A stretch of DNA of 64,000 nt from Intestinimonas butyriciproducens. Its GTDB lineage: Bacteria; Bacillota; Clostridia; Oscillospirales; Oscillospiraceae. Under the pieces are notes generated by a model. The model was not told the origin of the DNA. It searched no databases and saw only the letters and a program-made list of their open reading frames with translations. A program made the translations under genes and the position numbers. Position 1 is the first letter of the stretch, and every line of letters starts with the position of its first letter. Below are positions 1 through 7,983 of the stretch, one piece after another. The stretch is taken from the NCBI RefSeq assembly GCF_004154955.1, contig NZ_CP011524.1, positions 310,001-374,000 of the forward strand, read 5' to 3'.

Positions 1-16
1 AAGGAGCTGTGAGGAT

Positions 17-1201
17 ATGACGAACTGGCTGGTCAAGACCTTTATCCGGGACGCGGGAAATGGGGAGGACCCCGCCGTCCGGCAGCGGTATGGGCTCCTC
101 TCCGGAATCGTGGGCATCCTCCTCAATCTGTGCCTCTCGGCGGGGAAATTCCTGGCCGGCGTCCTCACCGGGAGCATCGCCGTCACGGCAGACGCCTTCA
201 ACAACCTCTCCGACGCAGGCTCCTCGGTGGTGACCCTGGCCGGCTTCCATATGGCGGCGAAAAAGGCCGACGACGATCACCCCTTTGGCCACGGGCGCAT
301 CGAGTACCTCTCCGGCCTTGTGGTGGCGGTGGCCATTCTGCTGGTGGGGCTGGAGCTGGTCAAGTCGTCCCTGGAGAAGATCCTGGCCCCCGAGGCGGTC
401 TCCTTTTCCTGGCTGTCGGTGGGCATCCTTCTGGCCTCCATCCTGGTGAAGCTGTGGATGGCGGCCTTCAACAGGGACCTGAGCCGCCGCATCGGCTCCG
501 CCGCTATGGCGGCCACGGCGACAGATTCCCTCTCCGACGTGGTTGCCACCTCCGCCGTGCTGCTGGGCACCCTGGTGGGCCGCTTCTCCGGGCTGCGGAT
601 CGACGGCTGGGTGGGGATTCTGGTGGCTGCGTTTATCCTCAGGGCGGGCTGGGGCGCGGCCAAGGACACCCTGGATCCCCTGCTGGGACAGAGCCCCGAT
701 CCCTCCCTGGTCCAGGGCGTCCAGGAGACCGTGCTCAGCCACCCGGAGATCACCGGTATCCATGACCTGGTGATCCACGACTACGGACCGGGGCGGTCCA
801 TGATGTCCCTACACGCCGAGGTGCCCATGGACGCGGATGTGCTGGAGGTGCACGACATCATCGACAATGTGGAGCGGGAGCTCAAGGAAAAATTCCACAC
901 CGAGGCGGTCATACATATGGACCCCATCGCCACCCACGATCCCGCGGTCAACGCCATGCGGGGCCGGGTGGCGGGACTGGTGCGGGAGATCGATCCGGCC
1001 ATGACCATACACGATTTCCGGATGACCGCCGGTCCCGACCATCAGAACCTGATCTTCGACACGGTGGTGCCCTATCAGTGCGCCCTCACCGACGAGGAGG
1101 TGAAGGCGGCCATCGCCCAAAAGGCCGGGGAGCTGGAGGGCGGACCTTACTTTACCGTGGTGTCCATCGACCGGGCCTACGCCGAGAGCCCGGAGCCCTG
1201 A
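17..1201 (+). CDS. Cation diffusion facilitator family metal transporter
   Basis: This 394-residue protein is a predicted CDF (FieF/MntE-type) exporter that moves divalent cations such as Mn, Fe or Zn out of the cell by proton antiport. An N-terminal block of hydrophobic helices carries the metal-site pattern D59-A-F-N-N-L-S-D66. The family signature HPFGHGR is at 88-94, and a second ATDSLSD site lies in a later helix. The C-terminal third is the soluble CDF dimerisation domain. AAGGAG at bases 1-6 supports the start, so the gene is complete although it begins at the window edge. The transported metal cannot be told from the sequence. Confidence 0.93.
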   Translation: MTNWLVKTFIRDAGNGEDPAVRQRYGLLSGIVGILLNLCLSAGKFLAGVLTGSIAVTADAFNNLSDAGSSVVTLAGFHMAAKKADDDHPFGHGRIEYLSGLVVAVAILLVGLELVKSSLEKILAPEAVSFSWLSVGILLASILVKLWMAAFNRDLSRRIGSAAMAATATDSLSDVVATSAVLLGTLVGRFSGLRIDGWVGILVAAFILRAGWGAAKDTLDPLLGQSPDPSLVQGVQETVLSHPEITGIHDLVIHDYGPGRSMMSLHAEVPMDADVLEVHDIIDNVERELKEKFHTEAVIHMDPIATHDPAVNAMRGRVAGLVREIDPAMTIHDFRMTAGPDHQNLIFDTVVPYQCALTDEEVKAAIAQKAGELEGGPYFTVVSIDRAYAESPEP

Positions 1202-1271
1202 GCGGGTGGGCCCCGGGCCGCCGGGACGGAGAGCATTTACAAAAAATTCACCCACGGGGGTGAAAATTGGG

Positions 1272-1277
1272 TATAAT
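1272..1277 (+). promoter_or_regulatory. Probable -10 element of the two-component operon
   Basis: A perfect TATAAT lies 65 bases before the response-regulator start. No convincing -35 is present at 16-18 bases; TTCACC at 1247 is 19 bases away. The promoter may depend on an activator, possibly the regulator itself, which would be autoregulation. Confidence 0.45.
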
Positions 1278-1341
1278 GGTGGAGAATGGGGCGAGGCGTG
1301 TCCCCGCCCGCCGATGAGAATGAGAAAAGGCTGGTGATCCT

Positions 1342-2034
1342 ATGCCGCGCAAGGTCCTGATCGTCGAGGACGACGGCAATATCGCGGAACTGCTACACCT
1401 CTATCTGGAGAAAGAGGGCTTTGAGACCCAGGTGGCCCCCGACGGCGGCAAGGGTGTGGAGCTCTTCCGCGCCTTCCGCCCCGACCTGGTTCTGCTGGAC
1501 ATCATGCTGCCCGTCATGGACGGCTGGTCCGTACTCAAGAAGATCCGGGAGTCCGACAAGACTCCCGTCATCATGCTCACCGCCAAGGGTGAGACCACGG
1601 ACAAGGTCCAGGGCCTGGAGGGCGGGGCCGACGACTACATTGTTAAACCCTTCGAGATGAAGGAGGTCCTGGCCCGCATCCACGCCGTCCTCCGGCGCTA
1701 CGGCGCAGAGGAGGGAAGCGAGGAGAAAAAGCTCAGCTTTGACAAGCTGGTGATCAATCTGGACTCCTACGAGCTGCTGGTAGACGGGCGGCGGGTGGAT
1801 ACGCCCCCCAAGGAGCTGGAGCTGCTCTACCACCTGGCCTCTTCCCCCAACCGGGTCTTTACCCGGAACCAGCTCCTGGACGAGGTGTGGGGCTTTGACT
1901 ACTTCGGCGACTCCCGCACCGTGGATGTGCACATCAAGCGCCTGCGGGAAAAGCTGGAGGGTGTCTCGGAGCAGTGGAGCCTCAAAACCGTGTGGGGCGT
2001 GGGGTACAAATTTGAGGTCATCGAGCCCCAGTAA
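1342..2034 (+). CDS. OmpR/PhoB-family response regulator
   Basis: This 230-residue DNA-binding response regulator has a receiver domain (about 1-120) and a winged-helix effector domain (about 130-225). The acidic pocket D10-D11 and the phospho-acceptor D53 (in VLLDIMLPVMDGW) are visible, as is the conserved Lys of KPF. The C-terminal wing is typical (TVDVHIKRLREKLE, TVWGVGYKF). It is followed after 29 bases by its histidine kinase, so the two form a cognate pair. An HtrA protease downstream suggests, but does not prove, a cell-envelope stress or phosphate-type signal. Confidence 0.95.
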   Translation: MPRKVLIVEDDGNIAELLHLYLEKEGFETQVAPDGGKGVELFRAFRPDLVLLDIMLPVMDGWSVLKKIRESDKTPVIMLTAKGETTDKVQGLEGGADDYIVKPFEMKEVLARIHAVLRRYGAEEGSEEKKLSFDKLVINLDSYELLVDGRRVDTPPKELELLYHLASSPNRVFTRNQLLDEVWGFDYFGDSRTVDVHIKRLREKLEGVSEQWSLKTVWGVGYKFEVIEPQ

Positions 2035-2063
2035 CAGCCGGGGCGGGAAAGGGGGACTTTCCT

Positions 2064-3509
2064 CTGAAAAGTCTCTATAAGCGGCAGTTTGCCATCATGG
2101 CGGGCGTGATCCTGGTGTCTTTCGCGCTGCTGGGCGCGGCCTTTATCACCCTCTCCTACCGCTACACCGTCAGCGAACGCCAGAATTCCCTGCGGCACAA
2201 CGCCGACTACATCGCCGGGGTAGCCGGAGAGGCCATCACCAGCAGCGAGGAGCTGGGCGGCTTTTCCATGAAGGCCGCCCTCTTCCGGCCCACGGTGGAG
2301 GCTGTGGCGGAGGTGACGGACGCCTCCGTTCTCTTCACCATGCAGGACGGACAGATCATCTATGCCGGGGACAGCACCGGGGAGCAGAGCGGCATGGTGG
2401 GACAATACATCCCCAGCGGCGTGGTGCAGACCATCTACACCACCGGAACCTTCGGAGCCATGAGCGATCTGGAGGGGATCTTTCCCGAAAAACGGTACGT
2501 GGCGGGGGCCCCTGTGCTGCTGCCCATCCAAGGCGGCCAGCAGGTGGTGGCTCTGGTCTTTGTCTCCGCCGAGGCCGGCAGCATCACCGAGATGTGGCGG
2601 GCCTTCGCCAACATCTTCCTCTTTACCGCCGTTGTGGTCATGCTGGTGGCCTTTATCACCAGCTCCGTCACCTCCCTCCGGATGACCCGGCCCCTCAAGG
2701 ATATGGCGGAGGCCGTGCGGAAGTTCGGGCACGGGGAGTATGAGACCCGGGTAAGCTGCGGCGGCCGCTGCGACGAGGTGGGGGAGCTGGCCGAGGCCTT
2801 CAACGCCATGGCGGACAACATCGCCCAATCCGAGGCCCGGAGAAGTGAATTCGTGGCCAACATTTCCCATGAGCTCAAGACTCCCATGACCACAATCTCC
2901 GGCTTTGCCGAGGGCATCCTGGACGGCACCATTCCCCCCGACCGGGAGCGGGAGTATCTGAAGGTCATCTCCTCAGAGACCAAGCGCCTGTCCCGGCTGG
3001 TGCGGAAAATGCTGGACCTCTCCCGGCTCCAGTCCGCCGAGTATGTCACGCCCCAGGAGCAGTTCGACGTCTCTGAGGTTATGCTCCGGGTGCTGGTGAG
3101 CCTGGAGACCAAGATCAACGACAAGCATCTGGATGTGGACACCCAGCTTCCGGATGATCCGGTCCAGGTCTGGGGCGATCCGGACGCCATCACCCAGGTG
3201 TGCTATAATCTGCTGGACAACGCCATCAAGTTCTCCTATGAGGAGAGCACCCTGGGCATCACAGTGACCACCCGGGCGGGCAAGGCCTATGTCTCGGTCC
3301 GCAACCACGGGGACACCATCCCGCCCGACGAGCTCCCCCTGGTCTTTGACCGCTTCCACAAGACGGACCGCTCAAGAAGCGTGGACCGGGAGGGCGTGGG
3401 CCTGGGGCTCTATATTGTCAAGACTGTCCTCAACAACCACCACGAAAACATCACCGTGACCAGTGCGGACGGGGTGACGGAGTTCACCTTCACGCTGACG
3501 TTGGCGTAG
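2064..3509 (+). CDS. Membrane sensor histidine kinase
   Basis: This is the partner kinase of the preceding regulator. It has one N-terminal membrane helix, an extracytoplasmic loop of about 140 residues, a second helix (near IFLFTAVVVMLVAF), a HAMP linker, the H-box NISHELKTPM, the N-box NLLDNAIKFS and the G-box VGLGLYIV. The first ATG is at 2097, but the frame upstream reads L-K-S-L-Y-K-R-Q-F, a typical kinase N-terminus. AAAGGGGG at 2048-2055 sits 8 bases before CTG 2064. I therefore prefer a CTG start; ATG 2097 is the conservative alternative. The last 25 codons and stop are duplicated downstream at 3671-3747. Confidence 0.93.
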   Translation: MKSLYKRQFAIMAGVILVSFALLGAAFITLSYRYTVSERQNSLRHNADYIAGVAGEAITSSEELGGFSMKAALFRPTVEAVAEVTDASVLFTMQDGQIIYAGDSTGEQSGMVGQYIPSGVVQTIYTTGTFGAMSDLEGIFPEKRYVAGAPVLLPIQGGQQVVALVFVSAEAGSITEMWRAFANIFLFTAVVVMLVAFITSSVTSLRMTRPLKDMAEAVRKFGHGEYETRVSCGGRCDEVGELAEAFNAMADNIAQSEARRSEFVANISHELKTPMTTISGFAEGILDGTIPPDREREYLKVISSETKRLSRLVRKMLDLSRLQSAEYVTPQEQFDVSEVMLRVLVSLETKINDKHLDVDTQLPDDPVQVWGDPDAITQVCYNLLDNAIKFSYEESTLGITVTTRAGKAYVSVRNHGDTIPPDELPLVFDRFHKTDRSRSVDREGVGLGLYIVKTVLNNHHENITVTSADGVTEFTFTLTLA

Positions 3510-3522
3510 GGGGCCGGCGGGC
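3446..3522 (+). repeat. Direct repeat copy A: 3' end of the kinase gene
   Basis: These 77 bases hold the kinase C-terminus, its TAG stop and the next 12 bases. They recur at 3671-3747 with one difference (T3501 versus C3726). Copy A is the one still in frame with the gene. Confidence 0.97.
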
Positions 3523-3670
3523 AGGATGTTTTCGCGACCCTGCGGAGCAGGGATGCGGCGCAAGCCGCCACAAGCGGTTTGGCCGAAGGCCAAAGCCTTG
3601 CCGCAGGGGCAATTGATTTGCCCCGAGGAAGAAAAAAGGGGCCCCTGCCCGGCGTGAAGCCGGGTGGGGC
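3523..3670 (+). mobile_element. Hairpin-array element E1 between the duplicated kinase ends
   Basis: This 148-base insertion carries four consecutive perfect stem-loops. H1 is 3538-3552 (6-bp stem, loop GGA), H2 is 3555-3568 (5-bp stem, loop GCAA), H3 is 3578-3594 (7-bp stem, loop GAA) and H4 is 3606-3624 (7-bp stem, loop TTGAT). The conserved tail GAGGAAGAAAA follows. The same architecture, with other stem sequences, is found at 20946-21045. No protein of its own is supported. Confidence 0.8.
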
Positions 3671-3747
3671 AAACATCACCGTGACCAGTGCGGACGGGGT
3701 GACGGAGTTCACCTTCACGCTGACGCTGGCGTAGGGGGCCGGCGGGC
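3671..3747 (+). repeat. Direct repeat copy B: orphan 3' end of the kinase gene
   Basis: This is the second copy of the 77-base kinase 3' end. It is untranslated here because the real gene stops at 3509. The natural intergenic sequence leading to the htrA-like gene continues from this copy, so copy B probably marks the original gene end, and element E1 with the other copy was added. Confidence 0.95.
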
Positions 3748-3786
3748 CCCCGCCCCGGAGCGGGCATTTTGGAAGGAGGAGAATCC

Positions 3787-5100
3787 ATGCATCCGTATTA
3801 TTTTGATCCTCCCCCGGAGGAGAACACCGGAGAAGGCTCCCCAGCGGTCCGGCCCGCACCGCAGGAGCCGCCCGGCCGGCGGGAAGGGGAGCAGCAGCCC
3901 GCCGCCCATGCAGGACCGGCGGTGCGACCGACCCGCCGAAAGTCCGAGCGGGGCGCGGCGTTGGTCCTGGCCGCCCTGACCCTGGTGCTGGGAGGGACGG
4001 CGGTGCTGCTGGCCCTGCGGGCACAGCCGCTGGTGGACGCGGGAGCGTTCTATCCCTCCGGAGGCGGGCAGGCCTCCGTCACTCCCTCCCTCTCCTTTCA
4101 GGCGGAACTGGAGCGGGCGCCCACCGGGGACGGCACCGTGCTCTCCCTGGAGGCCAAGCCGGAGGGAGAGGGGATGCGCCTCCAGGACATCTATCGGAAG
4201 GTCATCCCCTCCATCGTATCCATCCAGGCCACGGTGGCGAAGGGCACGCTCCAGGGCGTGAGCCAGGGCACCGGCATCCTGATGAGCGGGGACGGCTACC
4301 TCATCACCAACGCCCACGTCATCGACGGGGCCTTTCGGGTGGACGTCTCCCTGGAGGACGGACGCGGGTTCCAGGCAAAGCTGGTGGGAAGCGACAGCAC
4401 CACCGATCTGGCCGTGCTGAAGATCGAGGCCGAGGGGCTCACCCCCGCCGCCTTCGGGGACTCCGAGGACATGGTGGTGGGGGACGCGGTGGTGGCCATC
4501 GGCAACCCCATGGGAGAGGAGCTGCGGGGCACCATGACCGACGGCATCCTCTCCGCCATCAACCGGGACATGGAGGTGGACGGTAACCCAATGACCCTCC
4601 TCCAGACCACCGCCGCGCTTAATACCGGCAATTCCGGGGGGGCTCTGGTCAACGACCGGGGGCAGGTCATCGGGATCACCAACATGAAGCTGGTCTCCAC
4701 CGACGCCGACAGCAATACCCTGGAGGGGCTGGGCTTCGCCATCCCCACCGCCACGGTGAAGCCGGTGGTGGACTCCCTCATCCAGAGCGGCCACGTCACC
4801 GGACGGCCCACCCTGGGCGTCACGGTGCGGGGGCTCTACCCCTCTGAGAAGGAGGCCAGGGGAGTGGCCTGCGGCCTGCTGGTGGATGCCGTCCAGGCTG
4901 GCTCGGACGCCGCGGACAAGGTGCAGGCGGGGGATATCCTCCTCACCGCCAACGGCACCGAGCTGAACACCACCGACGATCTGCTGGCCGTCCGGGACGC
5001 CCTGGACGTGGGCGAGAGCATCCTCTTCCAGGCGGACCGGGAGGGAGCCTGCCTGGAGTACTCCGTCCGGCTGGTGGAGCAGTATGAACTCAACCAATGA
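3787..5100 (+). CDS. HtrA/DegP-type membrane serine protease with PDZ domain
   Basis: This 437-residue S1C protease acts outside the membrane in envelope protein quality control. A proline-rich cytoplasmic N-terminus precedes a single anchor helix (about 56-77). The trypsin-like domain holds the triad H177 (TNAHVID), D207 (TTDLAVLK) and S283 (GNSGGAL). One C-terminal PDZ domain follows (about 340-430). AAGGAGG nearby supports ATG 3787 over the upstream in-frame TTG 3769. It lies downstream of a two-component system, as such proteases often do, but the E1 insertion now separates them. Its stop overlaps an in-frame start for the next gene. Confidence 0.95.
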   Translation: MHPYYFDPPPEENTGEGSPAVRPAPQEPPGRREGEQQPAAHAGPAVRPTRRKSERGAALVLAALTLVLGGTAVLLALRAQPLVDAGAFYPSGGGQASVTPSLSFQAELERAPTGDGTVLSLEAKPEGEGMRLQDIYRKVIPSIVSIQATVAKGTLQGVSQGTGILMSGDGYLITNAHVIDGAFRVDVSLEDGRGFQAKLVGSDSTTDLAVLKIEAEGLTPAAFGDSEDMVVGDAVVAIGNPMGEELRGTMTDGILSAINRDMEVDGNPMTLLQTTAALNTGNSGGALVNDRGQVIGITNMKLVSTDADSNTLEGLGFAIPTATVKPVVDSLIQSGHVTGRPTLGVTVRGLYPSEKEARGVACGLLVDAVQAGSDAADKVQAGDILLTANGTELNTTDDLLAVRDALDVGESILFQADREGACLEYSVRLVEQYELNQ

Positions 5101-5117
5101 AAGGAGCCGGTACGGCC

Positions 5118-5369
5118 ATGCTGGACTATCCGTTCGACACCCAACTGCTCATCGAGGGGGAAGACCTCTCGGAAGACGACATCCACGACTACATTCAGGC
5201 CCACATCCCGGGGGACTGCCTGCTGGCGGTGGGGGATGAGTCGCTGGTCAAGATCCACTTCCACACCAACGTCCCCTGGGCGGTGCTGGAGTACTGTGCT
5301 TCCCTGGGGGAGATCCACGACATTGTAGTGGAGAACATGGAGCGGCAGTCCAACGGCCTCTCCGGCTGA
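5118..5369 (+). CDS. Stand-alone FakA/YloV middle-domain-like protein
   Basis: This 83-residue protein matches by eye only one part of the fatty-acid kinase FakA (YloV, DAK2 family): the segment with GDxLLxVGDxxLVKIHxHTNxPxxVLEY followed by IxxENMxxQ. The kinase domain and the fatty-acid-binding partner are absent. AAAGGAG at 5100-5106 is 11 bases before ATG 5118; an alternative ATG at 5097 overlaps the protease stop. A catalytic role is unlikely without the kinase domain, so regulation or a remnant is possible. Confidence 0.7.
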   Translation: MLDYPFDTQLLIEGEDLSEDDIHDYIQAHIPGDCLLAVGDESLVKIHFHTNVPWAVLEYCASLGEIHDIVVENMERQSNGLSG

Positions 5370-5731
5370 CCTGGGGACGGGAGTGGAGGCAGGGCGGAAA
5401 GGCCCTGCCGGCGCTCTGCGGCGGCTGTGGCCGTGCTGCTGGGCGGGTACGGCCTGTACACGGGGCATGCCCGCCGTTTTTTCTATGGACTGCTGTCCCT
5501 TTTCCCTGGGGGAGCCGCAGAGCGGTGTCTCCTGACGATCTGCCTGGCGGACCTGGGCTTTCTGGGGCTGCACCTCCTGATCCCCGCGGCCGCATGGGCT
5601 GCTGGCGCGAATGGACGGGCCATGAAACAACCGGGCCCCCGCCGAAGAGCGGGGACCCGGCCGCAGTCTGCACGCGGTATGACCGTGAAAAAAGGTCCGG
5701 GCACAGCTTATTTTATAGGGAGAGAGGCAGT
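5370..5731 (+). other. Gap with a possible small membrane protein and a hairpin
   Basis: No confident gene is seen. A GTG-initiated frame at 5427 encodes a hydrophobic stretch (VLLGGYGLYTG, then LLSLFPGGAAERCLLTIC) of about 65 residues that could be a small membrane protein. It then runs on into unlikely sequence up to 5735 and has no ribosome-binding site. A GC-rich hairpin with one mismatch lies at about 5630-5659 without a T-run. Confidence 0.3.
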
Positions 5732-6793
5732 ATGAAAAGACAGATCGCATGCCTGGGCCTGGCACTGAGCCTTTGGACCGGGCTGGCGTCACCGGCCCTG
5801 GCCGCCGGCTTTGCCGATGTGCCTGAGGGCCACTGGGCCCGCGACAGCGTGGCCTACGTCACGGAGAAGGGGCTGTTTCAGGGCGCGGGTGGGGATCGTT
5901 TTATCCCGGATGCCGTCATGACCCGGTCCATGCTGGCAGAGGTGCTCTACCGCTACGCGGGGGCCCCTGCCGTCACCGGCTCCGGGACTTATTCCGACGT
6001 ACCTGATGGGGCCTATTACAGGGACGCGGTGACCTGGGCCTATCAGAGCGGGCTGTATCCGGACAGCGGAGCGGCGACCGGAGGGGAGCTCAAGCCCGAT
6101 GAGGCCGTTCAGAGGGGGGAGTTTGCGGTCATGCTCTACCGCTTTGCCCTGCTGACGGGGGACAGCCCGGCGGCGGAGGAGGCCCCGGCAGGACCCTTTT
6201 CCGATATGGAAGGGGTGGACGGGGAGGTCCGGCTGGCGGTGCTGGGCTGGGCCTGTCCCAACGGCATCCTGACAGGTACCGGGGAGACCACCATGGACCC
6301 GGAGGGCGGTGTGACCCGGGCGGAGGCCGCGGTCATGCTGGCACGGTACGACCAGACCTTCCGGTGGACGGGCCGGGAGAAGGCGGAGGCGCCCGACGGG
6401 CTGGAGGCGGCGCGGCAGGAGCTTGTGGCCCTGACCAATGGGCTCCGCCAGGAGGCCGGCGAGGCCCCACTGGAGACGGACGAGACCCTGATGGCGGCCG
6501 CCCAGATCCGGGCCGAGGAGTGCGCGGCCATGGACGATCTGGACAACTACAACCATGTGCGCCCCGACGGAGGACCGTTTTACACCGTCTTGGGAGACCG
6601 GCTTACCGGATACGCCTCCGAAAACCTGGCCATGGTCTCCGCCCTCTCCGCCCGAGAGGCGGTGACGGTCTGGGAAAATTCCAGCGGGCACTATCAGAAT
6701 ATGGTCAACCCGGAGATTACCCGTATCGGAGTGGGGGTAGCCCGCTCGGACAGCGGACTGTACTATTACTGCCAGATCTTTACGGACGGCTGA
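5732..6793 (+). CDS. Secreted SLH-domain protein with C-terminal CAP domain
   Basis: This 353-residue exported protein starts with a clear signal peptide (cleavage near PALAA). Three S-layer homology repeats (about 25-210; FADVPEGHWARDSV, YSDVPDGAYYRDAV, FSDMEGVDGEVRLAV) should bind it to secondary cell-wall polymers. The C-terminal CAP/SCP domain (about 230-350) shows ALVALTNGLRQEAG, YNHVRPDG and SENLAM. Clostridial CAP proteins of this type are surface proteins of unclear enzymatic role. The start is supported by a purine-rich AGAGAGG just upstream. Confidence 0.9.
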   Translation: MKRQIACLGLALSLWTGLASPALAAGFADVPEGHWARDSVAYVTEKGLFQGAGGDRFIPDAVMTRSMLAEVLYRYAGAPAVTGSGTYSDVPDGAYYRDAVTWAYQSGLYPDSGAATGGELKPDEAVQRGEFAVMLYRFALLTGDSPAAEEAPAGPFSDMEGVDGEVRLAVLGWACPNGILTGTGETTMDPEGGVTRAEAAVMLARYDQTFRWTGREKAEAPDGLEAARQELVALTNGLRQEAGEAPLETDETLMAAAQIRAEECAAMDDLDNYNHVRPDGGPFYTVLGDRLTGYASENLAMVSALSAREAVTVWENSSGHYQNMVNPEITRIGVGVARSDSGLYYYCQIFTDG

Positions 6794-6825
6794 CGCAGAC
6801 CTGGAGGAATGTGCAGGGGCGTGTC

Positions 6826-6848
6826 GGCCATTTTCAAACAGGCCCTAA
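6826..6848. repeat. Solo MITE terminal inverted repeat supplying a stop codon
   Basis: These 23 bases match the right terminal repeat of the MITE at 11660-11822 at 19 positions. The TAG at its end (6845-6847, minus strand) is the stop codon of the permease gene. No matching second end was found nearby, so this is a solo end or the scar of a lost element. Confidence 0.6.
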
Positions 6849-7909
6849 GAGAGGGTGAGGTCCCCCTCCTTGATCCAGCCGATCCTGCGGAAGAAGAGAC
6901 CGAAGGCCCAGCAGAGCACGGCGGGGAGGACAAAGGAGATGAGGATCAGGCCCAGCCAGTCAAAGGGGGTGATGGCGGCCTTGACGCCGGTGGCTACATC
7001 ATTCACCCAGCCGCTGTAGACTCCGATCTGCCCCACCAGTCCGCAGGTCCCCATGCCGGAGGCCACGCCGCTGGCGGGGTCGTTCATCTCCAGGCGGAAC
7101 ACGCAGGTGGCGATGGGGCCGGTGACGGCGGAGGTAAGGATGGCGGGAAGCCAGATGCGGGGATTCCGAACGATGTTGGGCATTTGGAGCATGGAGGTGC
7201 CGATGCCTTGGCTCACCAGGCCACCCCAGCGGTTCTCCCGGAAGGAGAGCACGGCGAAGCCCACCATGTTGGCGCAGCAGCCGGCCACGGCGGCGCCCCC
7301 GGCCAGCCCAGTGAGGTTGAACGCGGCGCAGATGGCCGCGGAGGAGATGGGGAGGGTCAGGGCGACGCCCACCAGCACGGATACCACGATGCCCATCCAG
7401 AAGGGCTGGAGCACGGTGGCGTCCTGAATGAGCTGACCGAAGGCGGAGGCCGCGGCCCCGATGGCCGGGGCCCACCAGGCCGAGAGGGCCACGCCCACGC
7501 AGATGGTGACCAGGGGCGTCACCAGAATGTCCACCTTGGTCTCCTTGGAGACGGCCTTGCCGACCTCTGCGGCCAAAATGGCGATGACCAGCACGGCCAG
7601 CGGCCCCCCCGCGCCGCCCAGACCATTGGCGGCGGAGCCCACGGCGATAAGGGAGAACAATACCAGAGGCGGCGCCTGAAGGGCGTACCCGATGGCGGCG
7701 GCCATGGCCGGACCGGACATGGCCGAGGCGTAGCCGCCGATGTCCACCAAAAAGGGGAGGCCAAGCTGCTGGCCCAGGGTCTTGATGATGGTGCCGATGA
7801 GCAGGGAGCAGAAAAGCCCCTGGGCCATGGCGCCCAGCGCGTCAATGCCGTAGCGTTTGGCGGAGATTACGATATTCTTGCGGGCGAGGAAAGACTTGCA
7901 TCCGTCCAT
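6845..7909 (-). CDS. PTS_EIIC_2/PfoR-type membrane permease, probably NiaR-controlled
   Basis: This 354-residue polytopic protein has about nine or ten hydrophobic helices and resembles the EIIC-like family that includes C. perfringens PfoR (RYGIDALGAMAQGLF, LLIGTII). No EIIA or EIIB domain is present, so sugar phosphorylation cannot be assumed. The promoter carries a 40-base palindrome beside a niaR gene, which suggests uptake of niacin or another NAD precursor. That substrate is inference. Its stop codon lies in a MITE-like terminal repeat. Confidence 0.85.
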   Translation of the reverse strand: MDGCKSFLARKNIVISAKRYGIDALGAMAQGLFCSLLIGTIIKTLGQQLGLPFLVDIGGYASAMSGPAMAAAIGYALQAPPLVLFSLIAVGSAANGLGGAGGPLAVLVIAILAAEVGKAVSKETKVDILVTPLVTICVGVALSAWWAPAIGAAASAFGQLIQDATVLQPFWMGIVVSVLVGVALTLPISSAAICAAFNLTGLAGGAAVAGCCANMVGFAVLSFRENRWGGLVSQGIGTSMLQMPNIVRNPRIWLPAILTSAVTGPIATCVFRLEMNDPASGVASGMGTCGLVGQIGVYSGWVNDVATGVKAAITPFDWLGLILISFVLPAVLCWAFGLFFRRIGWIKEGDLTLS

Positions 7910-7943
7910 GGGACCACTCCTTTAATAGATGGGATCCGGAAAA

Positions 7944-7983
7944 ATAGGGCATTACAGGTGTCTTGACACCTGTAATGCCCTAT
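7944..7983 (-). promoter_or_regulatory. Putative NiaR operator, perfect 19+19 palindrome
   Basis: Two perfectly complementary 19-base arms (7944-7962, 7965-7983) are separated by TT, with GTGTCTTGACAC at the centre. It overlaps the -10 and start site of the permease promoter, as a repressor site should, and lies beside niaR. It could fold as a hairpin in RNA, but the transcript would start inside the first arm, so DNA binding is more likely. Confidence 0.7.

Noticed and set aside
6809-7966. A 385-codon plus-strand frame opposite the permease
   Set aside because: It is Gly/Asp/His-rich and antisense to a clear membrane protein with its own promoter.
7944-7983. The palindrome as a terminator or attenuator hairpin followed by T5
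   Set aside because: Transcription from the overlapping promoter would start inside the first arm, leaving the outer stem unpaired. An operator is the better reading.
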